Positions 16,025-22,949 of a stretch of DNA of 22,949 nt are shown one piece after another; within the stretch, counting starts at the first letter, position 1, and each line of letters opens with the position of its first letter. The notes beneath the pieces were generated by a model, which saw only the letters and a list, made by a program, of their open reading frames with translations, was not told where the DNA came from and made no database searches. The translations under genes and the position numbers were made by a program. The DNA is from DAINRZ01 sp964634885 (lineage in GTDB: Bacteria; Bacteroidota; Ignavibacteria; Kapaibacteriales; UBA2268). The stretch covers positions 1 to 22,949 of the forward strand of contig CAZWLN010000069.1 of assembly GCA_964634885.1 (NCBI GenBank). Reading direction: 5' to 3'.

Positions 16025-17038
16025 TCACACACTGGCTGTGCCAAGAATATCCGACACGCTTTCCGCAATGTTCATGCCCGCGGGACAGACGCGTATGCAT
16101 CTGCCGCAGCCGACGCAGCTGACTTCGCCAATATTCTGCACTGAATAGTTGAATTTATGCAGTATTCGGTTCCTCCACCTCTGGTTCTGGACATGGCGCG
16201 GATTGTGGCCCGACGCATGTACGGTGAAAAGGCCAATGGCGCAAGTATCCCAGCATTTCAGCCTCCTGCCTTCGAATGGATTGCTCTCATCCTGGATGTC
16301 GAAGCATGAACAGGTGGGGCATACGAAAGCGCAGGCGCCGCAGCCGAGGCAGGCAAGGGACTGGTTTACCCATGCAGGCATCTCATAGGCGGTTTTGAAT
16401 GTATCTACAAGCTTACCTTCGGGGAAGAGCACTTTCACGTCGGCAGTCAATGCCTTCTTGTCCACATCTTCCGAATCGGCGATGAGGCTCTTGAATTCAT
16501 CCGCTAAAGCCTGCCCTTTTTCCGTCAGGGCTTCCAGGAAGTATGAGCCGTTGTTCATGTCGGTCAGAAGGATGTCGCTGCCTTTTGTATCGTAGGGATT
16601 GACGCCTACGCTGGTACAGAAGCAGAATTCGTCTGCTGTCTTGCAGCTAAGCGAGACAATCACCGTATGATCTTTCCTGAGCTGGAAATACTTGTCTGCA
16701 TTTTCCTTCAGGAAGAATGTGGACAGGTAATCAAGCCCGGCGGCGTCGCAGGGATGGGTACCGAAAAGTATTACCCTGTTGTCGGGAATCTCGACTTCTT
16801 TGACATCATAATTGCCTTCTTTACGCTCATAGGAGATCAGCTTCTCGACGCTCGGGAAAAACACCGCTTTGGGTGAGAAAGCCGACTGTATATAATCGAA
16901 ATTGATGCTCTCGGACGATTTGACGGAAGAGAACTGTACTTTTGTTCCCTTGTTGACGGGAGCAATCAGTTTGTTGCCATTCCCTACGGCGCTGTCCAAA
17001 AGCTTTTTCAGGTTTTCTTTTGTTATTTTTTTACCCAT
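16025..17038 (-). CDS. flxB: FlxB-like iron-sulfur subunit (AsrA/sulfhydrogenase beta family)
   Basis: The 337-aa protein has two C-terminal [4Fe-4S] motifs: C230, C233, C236 and C240 (CLGCGACAFVC), and C308, C311, C314 and C318 (CVGCGRCIRVC). Additional conserved-looking cysteines lie in HPCDAAGLDYL (C97), SCKTADEFCFC (C132, C139, C141), PTCSC and LKCWDTC. This architecture is that of anaerobic sulfite reductase subunit A and sulfhydrogenase beta. In Flx complexes the protein carries electrons between FlxA and FlxC. The ATG at 17038 lies 4 nt after the flxC stop with AAGG upstream, in agreement with tight operon coupling. No key motif is missing. Confidence 0.85.
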   Translation of the reverse strand: MGKKITKENLKKLLDSAVGNGNKLIAPVNKGTKVQFSSVKSSESINFDYIQSAFSPKAVFFPSVEKLISYERKEGNYDVKEVEIPDNRVILFGTHPCDAAGLDYLSTFFLKENADKYFQLRKDHTVIVSLSCKTADEFCFCTSVGVNPYDTKGSDILLTDMNNGSYFLEALTEKGQALADEFKSLIADSEDVDKKALTADVKVLFPEGKLVDTFKTAYEMPAWVNQSLACLGCGACAFVCPTCSCFDIQDESNPFEGRRLKCWDTCAIGLFTVHASGHNPRHVQNQRWRNRILHKFNYSVQNIGEVSCVGCGRCIRVCPAGMNIAESVSDILGTASV

Positions 17039-17042
17039 TGTA

Positions 17043-17843
17043 TTACCTTATAAATTCTTCTTTGTCTTCATTTTTAAAAGTAGATAAGGCAAAATTTTGC
17101 TTTGCCGACATACCGGGGAGTTGTCCGAACATTGTGTCAAGATCGTCTGTCAATTTAGCTGTAAGCAGGTTGATCGGCAGTTCTGCCGGGCAAACGCGCG
17201 CACATTCGTTGCAGCCGATACATCTGCCGGCAAGGTGCATTGCCCTGATGATGTGCCATTCGAGGTTGCCCTGGCCGTGAGCGGCGATGGGCACCCACTG
17301 GGGCTGGTTGCATTCCACGGTGCATTTCTCGCAGTAGCAGAGAGGGCAGGCAGAACGGCAGGCATAGCACTTCACGCAGTCGGTCAGGGTCTCGGTCCAG
17401 TATTTCCACCTGTCTTCGAGGCTCTTCTGCTGCAATTCGGCAATCCTGTCCAATTCGGCCGTATGTTTCTCGAAATTCTTTGAAACATAGTCTTCCATGT
17501 CTGCGAATGTGTTAATCAGCAGCGCTGTGCCGTCAGCCTGGGGAACGATGGCGGTCACTTTGCCGTCTTCCAGGTGATTCTCAGCACCAAGCTGAAGCAG
17601 CGCACGGATGGCAGGAACAGTGGCAAAAATGCCTACTTTGCCGTACTGGCGAAGTTCCTGTTTATGCAAATAGACAACTAAATTATTGACACATTTGTCG
17701 TTGAAAATAATTCCACCGACAGCTGCCGGATCGGTTACGAAACAGGGTTTAACCTTTCCGCCTTTAGCTTCGGCAAAGCCGATGATGATGTCAACGGCTT
17801 TTTCTTCCAGCAAACGCTTTGCTAAGTTTTGTATTTCACTCAT
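17043..17843 (-). CDS. flxC: FlxC-like 4Fe-4S electron-transfer subunit
   Basis: The 266-aa protein starts at ATG 17843, which overlaps the stop of the mvhD-like gene as ATGA and has GGAGG close upstream; the longer frame from 17891 would begin inside the upstream gene. Residues 1 to about 140 form a domain like the N-terminus of FdhB/FrhB-type subunits. Two ferredoxin motifs follow: C156, C159, C162 and C166 (CVKCYACRSAC), and C208, C211, C214 and C218 (CIGCNECARVC). An extra group C169, C171, C174 and C178 directly follows the first motif and may bind a further cluster or zinc. Its role is to link FlxB to MvhD/HdrA in the bifurcating complex, as inferred from context. Confidence 0.83.
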   Translation of the reverse strand: MSEIQNLAKRLLEEKAVDIIIGFAEAKGGKVKPCFVTDPAAVGGIIFNDKCVNNLVVYLHKQELRQYGKVGIFATVPAIRALLQLGAENHLEDGKVTAIVPQADGTALLINTFADMEDYVSKNFEKHTAELDRIAELQQKSLEDRWKYWTETLTDCVKCYACRSACPLCYCEKCTVECNQPQWVPIAAHGQGNLEWHIIRAMHLAGRCIGCNECARVCPAELPINLLTAKLTDDLDTMFGQLPGMSAKQNFALSTFKNEDKEEFIR

Positions 17844-18295
17844 AGTCCTACCTCCGCTAAGGAACCGATACCGATTTCTTTCAATTTGCAATAATCTTCA
17901 TAAGGCCCCAGGTTCTTGATGTTTTCGGTTACTTCACTGACGAAAGAAGCCCATTTGGCGCCTTCGGCAGCCGAAATCCACGAGAAATAGACACGCCTCA
18001 TGTCGAAGCCCATAAAATCCATCAACGAGCGGAAAGCCATCCACCTGCGGCGGGCATGGAAGTTGCCCGAAGTGTAGTGGCAGTCGTTCGGATGGCAACC
18101 GGAAACGATGACGCCGTCGGCTCCATTCTCGAATGCTTTCAAAAGCATCATGAAATCTATTCTGCCGGTGCAGGGGAACCTGACGACCCTGACATTGGAG
18201 GGGTATTTCAGGCGGCTGGTGCCGGCAAGGTCAGCGCCGGCATAGGTGCACCAGTTACAAACAAACGCTATTATTTTTGGTTCATACTTCTGCAT
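17840..18295 (-). CDS. flxD: MvhD/FlxD-like [2Fe-2S] adaptor subunit
   Basis: The 151-aa protein belongs to the MvhD (hydrogenase delta) family. The ATG at 18295 is preceded by AGGAGG and overlaps the 3' end of hdrA by 14 nt. The cysteines C13 and C16 (VCNWC), C42 (FPCTGR), and C67 and C72 (GCHPNDC) are the expected metal ligands. MvhD connects an electron-input module to HdrA: hydrogenase in methanogens, the Flx NAD(P)H module in fermenters and sulfate reducers. No hydrogenase gene is nearby, and flxCBA follow directly, so the Flx role is preferred. It is a separate gene here rather than fused to the HdrA C-terminus as in HdrA2-type proteins. Confidence 0.9.
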   Translation of the reverse strand: MQKYEPKIIAFVCNWCTYAGADLAGTSRLKYPSNVRVVRFPCTGRIDFMMLLKAFENGADGVIVSGCHPNDCHYTSGNFHARRRWMAFRSLMDFMGFDMRRVYFSWISAAEGAKWASFVSEVTENIKNLGPYEDYCKLKEIGIGSLAEVGL

Positions 18296-20303
18296 AATCT
18301 TCCCTCCTGTTGAATAGAGCCACAATCTGTGAATACATCTGCTGGTGCGAGAAGCCCTGCAGGTCAATCGACTTGGAACGGCACAAAGCTACGCATGTAC
18401 CGCAGCCCTGGCATAGTCCGGGATTTACTTTTGCTACTTCTTTGATCAGCTTGCCGTCGCGTGTCCTGATCTCTTCTTTTTCGATGGCCAGGTATGGGCA
18501 AACGTTCATACACAGGAAACAGCCTACGCAGGTCGAGAACTGTGGAGGGGCGGTCCTGTTAACAACGGCAACAGAGGGATCCCTTGTCAGTTCGTCGTTC
18601 GAGAACAGCGCCACTACCTTTGCGGCAGCGCCTGACGCCTGCGATACGGTTTCGGGAATGTCTCGCGGCGACTGGCAGGCACCGGCCAACATAATACCTG
18701 CTGTGTTGGTTTCGACAGGCTTCAGTTTCGGGTGCGCTTCGGCAAAGAAGTGATAGGGGTCATAGCTGATGTGCAGCTTCTGCGCAATGCTTTCGCTGTC
18801 TTCATTGGCAACCATTGCAGTTGCAAGCACTACCATGTCTGCTTCGATCTCGACAGGAATGGAATTGAGCAGCGTGTCGACACCTTTAACGATCAACTTG
18901 CCGTCCTGCTCATATATACGCGAAACTCTGCCGCGAACATAACTTACATCATCTTCTTCGATGGCCCTGCGGACAAATTCCTCATAGTTCTTGCCGCCGG
19001 CCCTGATGTCCATGTAGAATACATAGGCCTTACCGCCGTGTACTTTGTGCTTGTAGAGCATGGCGTGTTTGGCAGTGTACATACAGCATATCTTCGAGCA
19101 GTAATCGATGCCCTTGGCAGGATCGCGCGAGCCTGCACAGGCGATAAACACAACTGTTTCAGGATTCTTACCGTCCGAGGGGCGTTTGATCTCGCCGAGC
19201 GTCGGGCCGGAAGCGGAGGCTAACCTCTCGAACTGCAAGCCGTTGATGACGTCTTTGTATCTTCCATAGCCATATTCCGGGAAGAAATCCGTGCCTTTGA
19301 TGTCGTAGCCCGTAGCCGCGACAATGGCGCCTACGTCAAAGGTTACGACCTCATCCTGCTGTTCGAAATCGATGGCTTCGGCAGGGCACAGCTTCTTGCA
19401 TGCGCCGCATTTCCCTTTAATGAAATAGGTGCAGTGAACCCTGTCGATTACCGGTTTATTCGGTACTGCCTGTGGGAAAGGTACGTATATTGCAGGCCTG
19501 TTGCCAATCCCGGCGTTGAATTCATCGGGAATGTTCTTCACAGGGCATTTCTGTGAGCAGATGCCGCAGCCTGTACATTTCTTCTCATCGACGCTCTTAG
19601 CTTTTTTACGTATATTCACTTTGAAATTGCCGACGAAGCCTTCGATGCTTTCCAGCTCTGCATAGGTGATGAGTTGGATGTTGGGGTGCTGTGCCACTTC
19701 GACCATCCTCGGCGTAAGAATACACTGGGAGCAGTCTAAGGTCGGGAATGTTTCCGACAATTGAGCCATGTGCCCGCCGATGGAAGGCTGTTTTTCGACC
19801 ATTATAACCTTATGCCCGGCGTTGGCAATGTCTAAGGCTGCCTGAATGCCGCCGATGCCGCCGCCAAGAACCAGGGCGGTTTTGGTAACCGGCACCTTGA
19901 TTGGGAACAAGGGTTTGTTTCGTTTTACTTTTTCTACGAGCATGCTGACAACCTCGATGGCTTTGTCTGTTGTCGACTGCTCTTTCAGGTGTACCCATGA
20001 GCAGTGTTCGCGCAGGTTCGCCATCTCGCAGAGGAATGGATTCAAACCGGCGTCGGCACAGGCGCGCCTGAAAGTGGGTTCATGCATCCTGGGTGAGCAG
20101 GCTGCTACGACGACACCCGTAAGGTTCTTAGCTTTGATTGCTTCTTTTATCAGGGTCTGACCGGGGTCAGAACACATATACTTATAATCGACGGAATGAA
20201 CGACGCCGGGCAGATGGGAAGCCTTTTCCGCCACCTGTGCGCAGTCAACGGTAGCTCCGATATTCTCGCCGCAATGGCAAATAAATACTCCGATTCTTGA
20301 CAT
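18282..20303 (-). CDS. hdrA: HdrA, flavin-bifurcating subunit of the heterodisulfide reductase-like complex
   Basis: The 673-aa cytoplasmic flavoprotein has a complete HdrA layout. The N-terminal cluster domain (1 to about 130) has C9, C11 and C44 and further cysteines C69, C82, C92 and C101. The thioredoxin-reductase-like FAD domain carries GGGIGG (147-152), IGGHMAQL (175-182) and the CSQCILTPRM block (191-200). An inserted ferredoxin domain has C243, C246, C249 and C253 plus C291, C299, C302 and C306. The C-terminal ferredoxin domain has C592, C595, C598 and C602 plus C631, C634, C637 and C641. In characterised complexes the FAD takes two electrons and sends one to ferredoxin and one towards HdrB. 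AAAGGAGG lies before the ATG, and only 3 nt separate it from the hdrB stop. No selenocysteine codon or truncation is seen. Confidence 0.95.
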   Translation of the reverse strand: MSRIGVFICHCGENIGATVDCAQVAEKASHLPGVVHSVDYKYMCSDPGQTLIKEAIKAKNLTGVVVAACSPRMHEPTFRRACADAGLNPFLCEMANLREHCSWVHLKEQSTTDKAIEVVSMLVEKVKRNKPLFPIKVPVTKTALVLGGGIGGIQAALDIANAGHKVIMVEKQPSIGGHMAQLSETFPTLDCSQCILTPRMVEVAQHPNIQLITYAELESIEGFVGNFKVNIRKKAKSVDEKKCTGCGICSQKCPVKNIPDEFNAGIGNRPAIYVPFPQAVPNKPVIDRVHCTYFIKGKCGACKKLCPAEAIDFEQQDEVVTFDVGAIVAATGYDIKGTDFFPEYGYGRYKDVINGLQFERLASASGPTLGEIKRPSDGKNPETVVFIACAGSRDPAKGIDYCSKICCMYTAKHAMLYKHKVHGGKAYVFYMDIRAGGKNYEEFVRRAIEEDDVSYVRGRVSRIYEQDGKLIVKGVDTLLNSIPVEIEADMVVLATAMVANEDSESIAQKLHISYDPYHFFAEAHPKLKPVETNTAGIMLAGACQSPRDIPETVSQASGAAAKVVALFSNDELTRDPSVAVVNRTAPPQFSTCVGCFLCMNVCPYLAIEKEEIRTRDGKLIKEVAKVNPGLCQGCGTCVALCRSKSIDLQGFSHQQMYSQIVALFNRREDYAEV

Positions 20304-20306
20304 ATC

Positions 20307-21191
20307 CTATACCTCCTTTACCGGCATTGCCATAGATTCATAAAATACTGAGTCCGTTTTCACGAAGTGCTTTTCTATGCCCAGTTCCTTCGGCGACATG
20401 CCAAGACTCAAACCTATTACCTGAGTGATGTAATATACCGGTATCGTGTAGTCCGTTTTCATCAGGTCGTTGATTGGGCCGCGTCTCATGTCTAAGTTGG
20501 ACTGGCACATGGGGCAGGCAACGACGAGAACGTCGGCATCTCTTCTTACAGCGTCTTTAACGATTTTGCCGGAGAGCTTTGCAACGATGTTTGTGGCTGC
20601 TACCGACAAGCCGGCGCCGCAACATTCGGTTTTGTAGGCCCAGTCGATAGGTTTGGCTCCCAACTTCGCAAGTATTTCCTCCATCATCTGTGGATCTTCA
20701 TACCTGTCGTTTTCAGTAATCTTCGGGGGCCTTACCAGAAGGCAGCCGTAATAGCAGGCAACGTTCTTTGCGAATGTTTTCTTTACCTTTTCCGGCAACT
20801 GGTCTGCTATGTGTTCCTTGATGAACTCAAGTATTGTAACCGGTTTAGCAGTACCTCCGAGAGGCATACCTATTATTTCGCTTACTTTTTTTCTCAATTC
20901 CTCGTCGTGGTTAACCTCATACCAGGCGAACAGCATTCGACTGTAACAAGCGGCACAGGGAACCATGAACTCGGAGAAGCCCTGTTTTTCTGCCAGCGCC
21001 AGGACCCTGGCGGGAAGGGAAACAGACAGCATTTTGTTAAGTGAATGGGCTGCCGTTGCTCCGCAGCAGTTCCAATCCTCAATTTCCTTCAGTTCGATGT
21101 CGAACGCCTTTGCGACGGCGTGGAGAGACATCTCGTATTCCAGGGCAGTACCGTGTAGTGAACATCCCGGATAAAATCCAATAGTTTTCAT
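20307..21191 (-). CDS. hdrB: HdrB, disulfide-reducing subunit with two CCG domains
   Basis: The 294-aa protein has both cysteine-rich CCG modules intact: C10, CCG at 42-44 and CAAC at 79-82, then C150, CCG at 190-192 and CPMC at 226-229. In HdrB these ligate the two noncubane [4Fe-4S] clusters where the disulfide is reduced. The length equals the family's usual 290-300 aa. It follows hdrC by 4 nt. The physiological disulfide is unknown: CoM-S-S-CoB is unlikely outside methanogens, and a protein or small-molecule disulfide is more plausible. DsrC is the suggested partner in sulfate reducers, but no dsrC is present in this window. Confidence 0.95.
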   Translation of the reverse strand: MKTIGFYPGCSLHGTALEYEMSLHAVAKAFDIELKEIEDWNCCGATAAHSLNKMLSVSLPARVLALAEKQGFSEFMVPCAACYSRMLFAWYEVNHDEELRKKVSEIIGMPLGGTAKPVTILEFIKEHIADQLPEKVKKTFAKNVACYYGCLLVRPPKITENDRYEDPQMMEEILAKLGAKPIDWAYKTECCGAGLSVAATNIVAKLSGKIVKDAVRRDADVLVVACPMCQSNLDMRRGPINDLMKTDYTIPVYYITQVIGLSLGMSPKELGIEKHFVKTDSVFYESMAMPVKEV

Positions 21192-21195
21192 ATCC

Positions 21196-21768
21196 CTACC
21201 CCTTTAATGATTCTACTTTTTCAAAAATCTTCCTGATTGCTTCTTTGCCCTGTACTTTTTCGGGGAAGAGTTTCAGCTTACCGTCGAAAAAGAGCTTGGG
21301 AGCGCTGCCTGCATCCTGGAATAAATGCATCGTGCGCGTCTTGTAATTGGCAAAAAGCGTAACTTCGTGCATCCTTCCGGAACGGCGGAGGGCTGCAAGA
21401 AATGACTTGTGGAAAGCGACGATGTCCCTTGCCAGGGGATTGACCAAGTCGAGCCGTAAAGATTCGGCGCGCAGGAAATCCATCACTTCAGGCAGGTTCA
21501 CCTCTTTGGGGCACCGGGAATAGCACTGCTCGCAGGCGAGGCAGAGCCATATCGACAGGGAGCCGAGTATCCTCTCCTCCATCTGGGGCAGTTCGAGTTG
21601 GAGCATCCTTAATATCTGGTTCGGGGCGTAGTCCATCTCTTCGATGAGAGGGCAGCCCGCCGAGCATTTGCCACACTGGTAACAATCGTTGATCCTGATA
21701 TGTAGGGAATTTTCTAATCTCTGCCGCAATGTCGGAGGGGCGTCATGAGAATGTGTTGATTCATGCAT
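21196..21768 (-). CDS. hdrC: HdrC, 4Fe-4S electron-transfer subunit
   Basis: The 190-aa soluble protein has two ferredoxin motifs: C29, C32, C35 and C39 (CYQCGKCSAGC), and C76, C79, C82 and C86 (CLACEQCYSRC). The rest is helical, as in HdrC proteins that wire HdrA to HdrB. There are no membrane segments, so this is the cytoplasmic type rather than HdrE-linked. It is the first gene of the operon. The ATG at 21768 has an AGG-containing purine stretch upstream and a leader of about 80 nt from the predicted transcript start near 21847. Confidence 0.93.
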   Translation of the reverse strand: MHESTHSHDAPPTLRQRLENSLHIRINDCYQCGKCSAGCPLIEEMDYAPNQILRMLQLELPQMEERILGSLSIWLCLACEQCYSRCPKEVNLPEVMDFLRAESLRLDLVNPLARDIVAFHKSFLAALRRSGRMHEVTLFANYKTRTMHLFQDAGSAPKLFFDGKLKLFPEKVQGKEAIRKIFEKVESLKG

Positions 21769-21853
21769 ACATTATTCCTATCTCAAAATCACAATATCTA
21801 TATTTCTGCTATCTTATTTTTATGTTAATAGCTTAAAATACAATAAACCGATA

Positions 21854-21885
21854 CAAAACTATAATAAAAATACCGAAATAGCAAA
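21854..21885 (-). promoter_or_regulatory. Bacteroidota-type promoter of the hdr-flx operon
   Basis: On the minus strand TTTG (21885-21882) is followed after 20 nt by TAGTTTTG (21861-21854), an exact match to the TTTG/TAnnTTTG consensus with normal spacing. It predicts a transcript start near 21847, about 80 nt before the hdrC ATG. This is the only complete two-box match I found in the window. Confidence 0.65.
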
Positions 21886-22016
21886 GAAAAGCATGATGAA
21901 ATTTTGCTCATTGTTTAGCTTCTGTTGCGGATTTTGTTATGTCCGCTCCAATTATTAATTAGCCTGGCATGGAGAATACAAATAAATGCAATATTAAATC
22001 CCGACAATATAGTGGT

Positions 22017-22313
22017 TTATTTATTCCAATAAATGCAGAAGATTAATACCGGAAATCCGCATGGCACCCACCCCACCTTGATTTCAATTTCAATTAATTC
22101 TTCAGGTTTCCGTGAAATTGCCGTTCTTTCATTAAGCATTGAATCTATACGATTTCGCAAAGTACGGACGCTCCAGCGATCCATTCGGCACATTTCAATG
22201 TAAAACTCTCTTTTCAAGTTGTCCTCAATCGGTATGAGCTCTACAAAATGCGACCAACTGAATTGTCGTGACAGTGTAACGACAATTTCAAAATCTGAAA
22301 ATATATTTGAGAA
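22017..22313 (-). pseudogene. Remnant of a DUF1016/YhcG N-terminal domain (PDDEXK-type nuclease family)
   Basis: The minus-strand frame reads FSDFEIVVTLSRQFSWSHF, then VELIPIEDNLKREFYIEMCR and WSVRTLRNRIDSMLNERTA up to KPEELIE. This is the conserved N-terminal domain of DUF1016 (YhcG) proteins, where SWSH, KREFY and WSVRTLR are hallmarks. Family members have about 330-380 aa with a C-terminal PDDEXK nuclease domain. Here similarity starts abruptly near 22313 and stops near 22089, after which an unrelated tail runs to a stop at 22017. So both the start and the nuclease domain are missing. DUF1016 genes are often mobile and near defence or restriction loci; this fragment is all that remains. 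Confidence 0.7.
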
Positions 22314-22420
22314 TTGAACCTTGTAAATATTTTTATTAATTTGGAATAAATATTATCAGAAATACAATGAAAAAAAGGTTGAATAATTCAAGATTTAATT
22401 ATATATGAAAAAATTGATTT

Positions 22421-22834
22421 ATGGAAGCTAAACTAAGAATCGGGATTTGCGGGGATGTCTGTTCGGAATGCCCGCGCTACACGGCAACGCTGGCAAACGA
22501 CCAAGGTCGTTTAGTGGAGTTTGCGGAATTGTGGCATCGGCTGGGTTTCCGCGAGACAGTCGTCAGCCCCGAAAGCCTGCGTTGCAGCGGCTGCAGCAGG
22601 GATATGGCCTGCGCCAACGGCGTCAACCGCTGCGAACAGCTCGGCGACGGGAACAATTGCGGGGAATGCGACAATTTCCCCTGTGAAACAATCGGCCTGG
22701 TGTTCAGCAAAACAGATGAATTGGACAGCATCTGCAGAGAGAAATGCAGCGAGAGTGAATATGAAATGCTGTCCCGGGCATTTCTCAGGAAAAGGGAGCT
22801 TCTGACGTGTATTCATGAAGGACGGAAGAAATAA
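22421..22834 (+). CDS. DUF3795 cysteine-rich protein
   Basis: The 137-aa protein has the DUF3795 opening CGDVCSECPRY (C10, C14, C17) and a second group: C55, C58, C64, C71, C80, C83 and C88 (LRCSGC ... CGECDNFPC). The ten cysteines before residue 90 suggest two metal (probably zinc) sites. The C-terminal 50 residues are helical and charged, with two further cysteines near CREKC and a late one in LLTCIHEG. The function of the family is unknown. The ATG at 22421 lacks a clear ribosome-binding site, which is common in this group of bacteria. It is far more GC-rich than the 600 nt upstream. It appears to be monocistronic. Confidence 0.8.
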   Translation: MEAKLRIGICGDVCSECPRYTATLANDQGRLVEFAELWHRLGFRETVVSPESLRCSGCSRDMACANGVNRCEQLGDGNNCGECDNFPCETIGLVFSKTDELDSICREKCSESEYEMLSRAFLRKRELLTCIHEGRKK

Positions 22835-22880
22835 TCATAAATTTCTTTTTTGATATATAGCGCCTGGAAAAGTCCAACCA

Positions 22881-22914
22881 CCCCCTACCCCCTCCTTATC
22901 CAAGGAGGGGAAAG
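22881..22914. repeat. Dispersed C/G-rich hairpin repeat, copy 2
   Basis: The first 25 nt (22881-22905) are identical to 3427-3451. CCCCTCCTT-ATCC-AAGGAGGGG forms a perfect 9-bp hairpin; copy 1 has a mismatch at the A/C position. It lies 46 nt after the DUF3795 stop. No T-run follows, so it is not a standard terminator. Confidence 0.65.
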
Positions 22915-22949
22915 CCGCTCTACGCCTGCTTCTTCTTACTTTATAAACT

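Larger units (their letters stand above)
21769..22420. other. Intergenic region with operon promoter and nuclease-gene remnant
   Basis: The stretch holds the hdr-flx promoter (21854-21885) and a decayed DUF1016 gene (22017-22313). The rest is AT-rich without recognisable genes. TTGTCGT/ACGACAA inverted arms at 22263-22285 fall inside the remnant. Confidence 0.6.

Noticed and set aside
22263..22285. Inverted repeat TTGTCGT/ACGACAA as an operator
   Set aside because: It lies within the coding frame of the DUF1016 remnant and is not at a promoter of an intact gene.

Overview
The window looks like a metagenome-assembled scaffold from an anaerobic, Bacteroidota-like bacterium (Bacteroidota, Ignavibacteria, Kapabacteria or a neighbouring lineage). 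Two large secreted proteins end in type-A T9SS/FlgD-like sorting domains. Exact matches to the Bacteroidota -7 promoter box (TAnnTTTG) lie before several genes. AT-rich intergenic regions carry short polypurine/polypyrimidine hairpin repeats. A 100-N scaffold gap interrupts one gene. No species can be named from the sequence.

Layout. 1-3208: two minus-strand secreted proteins, a 776-aa Asp-box protein with a T9SS sorting domain and a cysteine-rich 212-aa protein. 3209-4039: a gene-poor 0.8-kb stretch with strong hairpins, including a plus-strand terminator-like structure with no plus-strand gene upstream. 4040-6613: a secreted DUF3160 protein with a T9SS-type C-terminus, then a repeat element and a bidirectional terminator. 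6959-7668: a HEPN/MNT (HepT-MntA/HI0074-HI0073) toxin-antitoxin pair with a palindrome upstream. 7786-8241: an OsmC-family thiol peroxidase. 8391-10934: alaS. 11149-13439: one secreted TPR-array gene split by the gap. 13484-13711: a broken HicB-like antitoxin. 13843-15065: a secreted protein of unknown function and an orphan antitoxin-like protein. 15158-21768: a seven-gene minus-strand operon. 22017-22313: a DUF1016 nuclease remnant. 22421-22834: a DUF3795 cysteine-rich protein.

The main system is the operon hdrC-hdrB-hdrA-mvhD(flxD)-flxC-flxB-flxA, with short gaps or overlaps, a Bacteroidota-type promoter in front and a terminator behind. By family knowledge this is the complete HdrABC-FlxABCD flavin-based electron-bifurcating module. 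FlxA/FlxB should take electrons from NAD(P)H. FlxC and MvhD pass them to the HdrA flavin, which splits them between ferredoxin (low potential) and a disulfide at HdrB (high potential). No hydrogenase, formate dehydrogenase or DsrC gene is in the window, so the disulfide substrate is unknown.

I see no clearly new defence or mobile system. The points most worth checking are the Hdr-Flx operon in this lineage, the unexplained structured stretch at 3251-3340, the palindrome before the HEPN/MNT pair, and the gap in the TPR array, whose edges share exactly 55 nt.
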